This document shows, piece after piece, positions 1 through 5,200 of a stretch of DNA of 6,744 nucleotides (the first letter of the stretch is position 1; each line of letters opens with the position of its first letter). The notes below the pieces were generated by a model. The model saw only the letters and a list, made by a program, of their open reading frames with translations. It was not told where the DNA came from and searched no databases. Origin of the DNA: Thermoflexales bacterium (GTDB lineage Bacteria > Chloroflexota > Anaerolineae > Fen-1058); the NCBI GenBank assembly GCA_017999195.1, contig JAGOBP010000231.1, positions 1-6,744 on the forward strand, read 5' to 3'. The translations under genes and the position numbers were made by a program.

Positions 1-284
1 TAACAGCGCGTGCCGCCGTTCTGGAAATAGCCGTACACCGATTGCGGCAGATAAGCGCCTTGCACGGAGCCGCCGAAGCGCTCCGCGTACTGGGTCCAGT
101 TGGTGACGAGCTGGGCCTTGCCCAACAGATCGCGCGTCACGGTCTCGCCGTCAACCGTCTCGACCAACTGGGCTTTTTCCGTGAAGCCGACGAAGACGGC
201 CATCGCGGTGCCGACCCCCTCGATCGGTTTGGGGCCGCGATCGACTTCTTCCACATAAACACCGGGCGACAGATACTCAGGCAT
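1..284 (-). CDS. Phage-tail-sheath-family protein of the eCIS (N-terminal part, runs off the left edge)
   Basis: This is the N-terminus of a contractile tail sheath subunit, the protein that polymerises around the inner tube and shortens to drive injection. Translation from the ATG at 284-282 begins MPEYLSPGVYVEEVDRGPKP and continues IEGVGTAMAVFVGFTEKAQ. The pattern 'YLSPGVYVEEVdrG.kpIeGVgTavavFVG.t' is the N-terminal hallmark of the tail sheath family (Afp2/3/4-like). The tail of the visible part, with QSVYGYFQNGGTRCY, is also typical. There are 94 complete codons and part of the next; the rest of the protein lies outside the window. The start is fixed by a strong AAGGAG six bases upstream and by the family alignment. 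The gene follows the DUF4255 gene on the same strand across a 232-base gap, the usual order in eCIS loci, where one to three sheath paralogues follow the terminator gene. Which paralogue this is cannot be told from the N-terminus. Confidence 0.93.
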   Translation of the reverse strand, partial: MPEYLSPGVYVEEVDRGPKPIEGVGTAMAVFVGFTEKAQLVETVDGETVTRDLLGKAQLVTNWTQYAERFGGSVQGAYLPQSVYGYFQNGGTRC

Positions 285-290
285 GTTGAT

Positions 291-296
291 CTCCTT
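291..296 (-). promoter_or_regulatory. Strong ribosome binding site of the sheath gene
   Basis: Read on the minus strand the sequence is AAGGAG, then ATCAAC, then the ATG at 284. This near-consensus Shine-Dalgarno with ideal six-base spacing fixes the sheath start. It is stronger than the sites of the 302-residue gene and the giant gene in this window, which fits a structural protein needed in many copies per particle. Confidence 0.85.
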
Positions 297-323
297 TAGC
301 AAATGAACTCATGTGTTTGGCTA

Positions 324-346
324 AGTCTACTGTCTGTGACAAGACT
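324..346. promoter_or_regulatory. Small imperfect dyad in the sheath leader (possible operator or leader hairpin)
   Basis: AGTCT (324-328) and AGACT (342-346) are inverted copies, and between them lies a second perfect inverted pair, TGTC-TGT-GACA (331-341). The two dyads are offset by about one base, so the whole is a bulged palindrome. It sits 40-62 bases upstream of the sheath start codon, where an operator or a 5'-UTR hairpin could act. No convincing sigma-70-type -35/-10 pair was found by eye around it. On the minus strand the best match is TTGCTT and TAGACT with a 19-base spacer, which is poor. The function is a guess and the arms are short enough to arise by chance. Confidence 0.25.
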
Positions 347-404
347 GAAAGCAACCGGCAGTGTAATTTTCCCCTGAATTCTGGCCTCCTTAATAGGCTC
401 GAAC

Positions 405-476
405 GAATTCACGGGCTGAGACGAGAACCAGATGCCCTGCGACCGTCACCTGTTTCTCGTGTCAGCCGTTGAATTC
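405..476. repeat. Long imperfect inverted repeat (hairpin) between the DUF4255 and sheath genes
   Basis: The left arm (405-431) and right arm (450-476) pair at 23 of 27 positions around an 18-base centre (432-449). The outer ends are both GAATTC, and inner blocks include GGCTGA and ACGAGAA against their complements. The four mismatches fall at 412/469, 413/468, 420/461 and 428/453. The element begins 41 bases past the stop codon of the DUF4255 gene and ends 121 bases before the sheath start. No T-run follows it on either strand, so it does not look like a standard intrinsic terminator. It may act as an attenuating or RNA-stabilising hairpin that separates cap from sheath expression, as a protein-binding palindrome, or it may be the remnant of a small mobile repeat. 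The pairing is directly visible; the role is inferred. Confidence 0.7.
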
Positions 477-516
477 ATCCATCGAAAGCACGCGGGCCTG
501 ACCCGCCGCCACTCAC

Positions 517-1356
517 TCAAAAATCGATGTCGTAATCGGGCGCGGGCACGGTGATGGTCTTCTGCGCCGCTTTGCGCCCCTCGGCCATAATTTCCAGGGT
601 GTAAGTTCCCGGCGGCAAATTGCCAATCGCAAAGCGATTGCCGTCCTGCACTGTCAAACTCTGATCGCGTTCGATCAACTTAAGGTGCAGATTTTTCAGC
701 GGCTTCTTCGAATGGATTGTGCCGCCGATGGTCCAATAGGTATGCGCGCCCGCCGCCTCAATGAGTTTCTCCAGCGACGCCGGTTCCTGCGCCTGCCCGA
801 TGCGCAGTTCGCGCGTGCGGATGGCCGGGCCGGTGATGGCTTGATATGGATTCAGCGCCAGCGTTACCATCAACGTGATGCCGGGCCGCTGCTGATTGTC
901 CATCACGTTCCAGAAATCGCTGGGTTTCTCCAGCATGTCGTATTGCGCCACCTTCAACGGAATCGGCGTCGGCTGATCTTGCAGCGATTCGGGCAGCAGA
1001 TCGTCCGGGATGTTTTGATGGCGGAACAGCGCCAGCAGCGTGCGCGTCAACAGCCGATGTTCGTCTTCCGGCTCGGTGGTCCACGCCGTGACCAGATAGT
1101 GCAGATCGACGCGCACCGGCTTGCGTCGCTGGCTGATCGAACCATCGTCGTTGCGCTCCATGTCCCACACCTGTTGACCCACGCGCAGCTTCACATTCTC
1201 GCGCACGTCGTACAAATACACATTCAACGTGGGTTGGCTGACGCGCGCCGACCAGGTCTTGCCGGGTTGATCAAAAGCGATGTCGATCTCATTATTCTTG
1301 ATCGGCAATTCGCGGATTAGAAACTGGCGCAGGACTTCATCCAATTCGTCGATCAT
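517..1356 (-). CDS. DUF4255 / Pvc16-type eCIS tail-terminator (cap) protein
   Basis: This 279-residue protein belongs to the DUF4255 (Pvc16 N-terminal domain) family. Afp16/Pvc16 members form the ring that ends the tube and sheath at the end away from the baseplate and help set particle length. The opening MIDELDEVLRQFLIREL, followed by 'I.FDqPgktWsarvsqPtlNvYLYDvREN' (about residues 24-54), is the family signature. The middle part (81-185) has the expected VRVDLHYLVTAW, a long helix with RLLTRTLLALFRH, and 'FWNVMDNQQRPGITLMVTLALNPY'-type segments. Residues about 205-275 form a separate beta-rich module with DGNRFAIGNLPPGTYTLEI, resembling a carboxypeptidase-regulatory-like or transthyretin-like fold often appended in this family. 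The ATG at 1356 is preferred over a start at 1416 because AGGAG lies five bases upstream and the family begins at MIDEL. The ATG overlaps the stop of the preceding gene (ATGA), which suggests translational coupling. Confidence 0.92.
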   Translation of the reverse strand: MIDELDEVLRQFLIRELPIKNNEIDIAFDQPGKTWSARVSQPTLNVYLYDVRENVKLRVGQQVWDMERNDDGSISQRRKPVRVDLHYLVTAWTTEPEDEHRLLTRTLLALFRHQNIPDDLLPESLQDQPTPIPLKVAQYDMLEKPSDFWNVMDNQQRPGITLMVTLALNPYQAITGPAIRTRELRIGQAQEPASLEKLIEAAGAHTYWTIGGTIHSKKPLKNLHLKLIERDQSLTVQDGNRFAIGNLPPGTYTLEIMAEGRKAAQKTITVPAPDYDIDF

Positions 1357-2261
1357 AGTTCTCCTGCCACCCGATAGTGCAGCTCGGCCCCCGCGCCCGC
1401 CGCGCGCTGCTGCCACTCGACGGCCACCGGCAACTCCACGCCCAAAATGCCTTCCAGCGTTGCCAGCGGCTCAAACGAGGTCTGGCCGCTCAGCCGCGCC
1501 AGATCAAGGACGAGGCCGCGCGTGGGCTGCGGCAGCATTAAGCCAATTTTTACCACACCTTGCGAATTTAGCCATAATGAGACCTCGACCTGCGGCTGCG
1601 GGGCGTTGAGGAGCACTCGCAAGACGTCGTTGGTCGGCGCGGGCACTTGCAGCGCCGCGTACAAATCTAGCGCGAGTTTGATCGCACCTAAAGCATCAGC
1701 GGCGGTGAGGGTGATACGCACTTCCGCGTGCGGGTCGCCGGTACCGAGGGCGCGCGCCAAGTAACTCACCGTATCGAGCGCCTGGCGCTGTAACCACGTG
1801 TGCAGAATCGCCGCATCCTCGCTGACGGGTAGGGCCGTTAGGGCGGACGCTAAAGCAATCGGGCCGTTGATGGACCACCCTGTGTTTTGTGATGACGACT
1901 GGACTTCGAGCCAGCAGCCCAGTTGATCGGGATTGATCAGTTGTCCGATCGCTTGTAACTGATTCAGTTCGGATGCGGGCACATCGAGCCGCGCGAAGTA
2001 AGCGGCCAACGGCGCGATCAGCGTGTCGGTGTTGCCGCTGGCGCGATAGGTCCAGCGTTCAAAATCGGCGGTGACTGACAGACCGTATTCAGCAATTGCG
2101 TCGGTGGCGCTGCCCAATAGCGCGGCAGGCAGCGCGCGCAGCCAATCGGGCAGGGCGCGCTCAAAGGGCGCGGGCGGCGGGCCAAATTCCAACTGCGCCG
2201 TCTGCAATTTCAGGCGCGGCAACAAGCCGGGCAGCACGTTGAGGTCGAGGGCGTCGTTCAT
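1353..2261 (-). CDS. Unrecognised 302-residue eCIS-locus protein with an apparent internal duplication
   Basis: I do not recognise this family. The protein has no signal peptide, no clear membrane helix, a single cysteine (C116), and a leucine/alanine-rich alpha-beta composition with several tryptophans (W40, W70, W117, W129, W156, W230, W283). Two segments look related: about 65-133 and about 178-246. Both contain a helix ending 'L..Ya.Lx VPA' (residues 81-96 and 193-208). Each is followed 21 or 22 residues later by a tryptophan inside a beta-like 'WLEVQSS' or 'LWLNSQG' segment. The first base of the ATG at 2261 is also the last base of the stop codon of the giant gene (TAATG), and its own stop overlaps the next start (ATGA). 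A weak GGTGA site lies seven bases upstream, so it probably depends on ribosomes finishing the giant gene. Its place between a likely payload gene and the cap gene suggests an adaptor, chaperone or minor structural role, which is inference only. Confidence 0.85.
   Translation of the reverse strand: MNDALDLNVLPGLLPRLKLQTAQLEFGPPPAPFERALPDWLRALPAALLGSATDAIAEYGLSVTADFERWTYRASGNTDTLIAPLAAYFARLDVPASELNQLQAIGQLINPDQLGCWLEVQSSSQNTGWSINGPIALASALTALPVSEDAAILHTWLQRQALDTVSYLARALGTGDPHAEVRITLTAADALGAIKLALDLYAALQVPAPTNDVLRVLLNAPQPQVEVSLWLNSQGVVKIGLMLPQPTRGLVLDLARLSGQTSFEPLATLEGILGVELPVAVEWQQRAAGAGAELHYRVAGEL
1361..1365 (-). promoter_or_regulatory. Ribosome binding site deciding the DUF4255 start
   Basis: On the minus strand AGGAG is followed by AACT region bases and the ATG at 1356, with a five-base or slightly shorter spacer. 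It lies inside the last codons of the preceding 302-residue gene. It supports the ATG at 1356 over the in-frame upstream ATG at 1416, whose extra 20 residues are low-complexity A/R/G sequence made from out-of-frame reading of the upstream gene. Confidence 0.8.
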
Positions 2262-5200
2262 TAGTTCGTCACCGTGCGATTAGGTGCGGCGCGCCGCCAG
2301 GGTAAGCGATTGACCAAAGCCGGCCAACTGCCCGGTCGCAAGCGCAATTTCTTCTCGGCCTTTTCTTGTTCGTCCTCGGTCAGGCCGCGCAGTTCGCCCA
2401 GCGTGATCTTTTGCGTCGACAAGAGCGCGCCGATTTCTTGATTCGGTGCCGCCTGGAAGGCGCTGAGGTTGGCGTCGATCAGGCCAAAGAGTTTCTTGGC
2501 GCCGGGCGATTTCTTGACCTTGCGCACGTCTTTGAGCGCGTCTTTGCGCTGATCTTCTTCGGCGGCCTCGGTCTCTTTGTCTTTGTGCGTGAGTACTTTG
2601 ATGACCTGTTTCTTGACCGCTTTCTTCTGCTGCTTTTCGTAGCGGCCCCACATCTGTTCTTGTTCTTCTGGATTGCGCCCGCCCGCCAGCCGATCGGTGT
2701 AGGCTTGATTGAACTTGCGATCGGATGGCACGGTGCTTGGCTCGCCCGTTTGCACTTCGGTCTTGAGTTCTTTCAGGCCGGCGATCGCGACCTTGGCGAC
2801 AAAGCCCTTAAGCTGACCCACGGCCGAGTCTGTCACGGCGTCGGCAACGTTGTCTTCGCCTTCCTTGATGACCTTCTCCAGTTCTTTGTCTTGATAGACT
2901 TTCTGGACGACGTACTTGGGCGCAAACATCACCATCTCGGTCATGAGGCCGCTGATCGATTTGGAAATGGGTTTGGCCAGCCATTGCGTGCCTTCCACCA
3001 TCGCGCCGGGGAACAGCATCTCGGCTTGCAGGGCCATGGCTAGATTGCCGGTCAGGATGCGCGTCGTGGCACCCACCAGGCCGATCGCAAAGTCCACGGC
3101 CAGGCGGCCCATGTCGCGGTCGCCCAACACAAAGTAGCGGAAGGCGGCTTCCAGCGCTTGCAGCCCGGCCTCGATGCCGATGTGAATGCCGATGGCGAGC
3201 GGCGTGCCCAGACCTGCCGTGAAGGCCGCACTCAAGCCCATGACGATCGCCATGGTGATGAGTTTGAAGATCAGCATGGCCTTGGCGCGGATGCGCGCCT
3301 GCATGTCGCGGAATTGCGCCTCGACCATGGTGCGGTCTTGCAGCGCTTTTTCAGTTTGTTCGGCCCCTTCCTTACGCAGCTTTTCCAGATCGTCGCGGTT
3401 GGTGGCGGGCGTGACCTTGGATAGTTTGCCTTCGGTCGACGTGACCTTGCCCTTGACGCTGCGCGTGGCATCGTCGAGTTGCGCGCCCTTGGTGGAAAAT
3501 AAATGCCACTGGCGGGTCGTGTCCAACATCCGCTGCGATTGTAAAGCGTCGACGGCCTTCATCTTCTGGCGCATGTAGGCATCATCGGGCACGTTGAGTT
3601 CGCGCAGCACATCCTGTACTTCTTCGTCTTTCTTCATCGCCTTGATCAGTTTGTCGCTGACCAGCCCTTCGTACTTGACGCGATCTTCGGCCTTGACGCC
3701 GATGCGTTTCATATCGGCCAGGCGCGCGGGGTTGATGCCCAGCGTGAACTGCCGCAATTTGCCGCGCAGCATCAGGATTTGCGCCTGATTTTGCGTTTGC
3801 CGGGTGCCGATTTCGGCGCGGCGTTCGCGGTCCCAGGCCATGATGCCGCCGCGCGCTTGCTGAAGTTGCAGGTCCAGTGCCACGGCCTCTTTTTCGTGGG
3901 CGCGCACCAGATCATTCAACGCGCGGAATTCGTTCAGGTTCGACCATTCGTCGAGCAGTTGGCGGCCTTCCAGATCCATGAAACTCCAGGCCACCTTCTG
4001 CCGATCAGCCTTGCGGAAGCGATCGGCCCCGAACAAGGCAAAGCCTTCGCGATGGGCGCGGGCCAATCGGGTGGCCACCGTAATCGGTTGGTCGTTGGTC
4101 AGCACCGCGTAGGCTTCGGGAATACGCTTTTGCATGTACTCGATTTTGCGTGGGCTGTTATCGTCCAGCGCTTTGACGCCGTCCATGACCTGCGCCATAA
4201 ATTGCAGGGCGGCGGTGCGCTCATCGACGGCGGTCTGGCTCTTGGCAAACTCGTGCGCGGCATAGCGCGCCTTGGTGACGATCTGGTGGACGTTGGACTT
4301 TTCGCGCCCGGCGCTGACGCCTTTGCCGATCGTGTCTTCTTCGAGCGCTTTGTCCAACTGCACGGCATAGCGCTTGGGATTGATCTCGCCCGCGACGCGC
4401 GCATTCTCGATCGTTTCGCGTGTGTTCGCGCCCGTTTGCAGATTATCGGGATCGGTTTTGCTTTCGGGCGCGCCCAGCAGCCACGCGATCTTCTTCCATT
4501 CTTTGTCACCGGACGCGGCTTTGATCTTGTCCATCAGCGCCGTGTCGCGCCGAATCTGCACGTAACTCTCGGAGTCCATGTCCATTAGAATCTTGATGAT
4601 GGACTTGGAGATGATCTTGCCCCCGGCCGCGTCTTTCCACTTCTTGGGGCTGGCTACGGCCGAGATGCGGCTGGTCTTGCCGCGATTGAACAACTCGTGC
4701 AGATCGATGTACGCGCCGCCCGCCTCGCCATATTCGGTGTTGAACATGGCCGTGATGCGGGCGCGGGCTTCTTTGTCAAAACCGGCCTGCATCAACTTAT
4801 TCGCCAGCGCCGTCATCGCCTCGGCGGGCGTGCTATTGGGCGCAAGCGATTTGAGCAGCTCGGCGCGTTGGCTGTCGTTCAGCAGCTTGATCTCTTCTTC
4901 AACGTCGCGCCATTTGCGCGACGTGATCTTGTTCATGATGATCGCGCCCACGTAACCGCGCTGCGTGCCGCGATTCACTTTGTCGGCGCGCTGTTCCAAC
5001 AGGCCCGCCGTCATGCTGGTTTGCGCCTCGCCCGTTTGCGTGTTGGCCTGATCCACATACTGATTGATAAACGCCATCGCGCGCGGGTCCAGGCCAAACA
5101 GGAAATTGGTGGGGACTTTAGCCAGCGCGTTTTTGAACTCGCTGATGGGCTGCTTCAAATAGGCGATGTCGGTGGCTGTGGCCGTGGACTTCCACTTCAT

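Noticed and set aside
42..299. Plus-strand open frame of 85 codons at the left edge
   Set aside because: It is antisense to the sheath gene, whose N-terminus is clearly conserved. The plus-strand product has no recognisable feature.
385..392. Near-perfect Shine-Dalgarno TAAGGAGG on the minus strand as the start of a small gene
   Set aside because: No ATG, GTG or TTG lies at a suitable distance downstream of it, and no small open frame follows, so it is taken as a chance match.
405..476. Intrinsic transcription terminator after the DUF4255 gene
   Set aside because: The hairpin is strong but no T-run follows on either strand, so it is listed as an inverted repeat of unknown role rather than a terminator.
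1357..1416. Twenty-residue upstream extension of the DUF4255 protein
   Set aside because: The added residues (MAAARGGRGG...) are low-complexity, overlap the 302-residue gene deeply, and do not match the family start. The ATG at 1356 has a good AGGAG and the ATGA overlap.
3779..4588. Plus-strand open frame of 269 codons opposite the giant gene
   Set aside because: It is a shadow of the same kind: no family resemblance, no ribosome site of note, and complete overlap with a well-supported gene.
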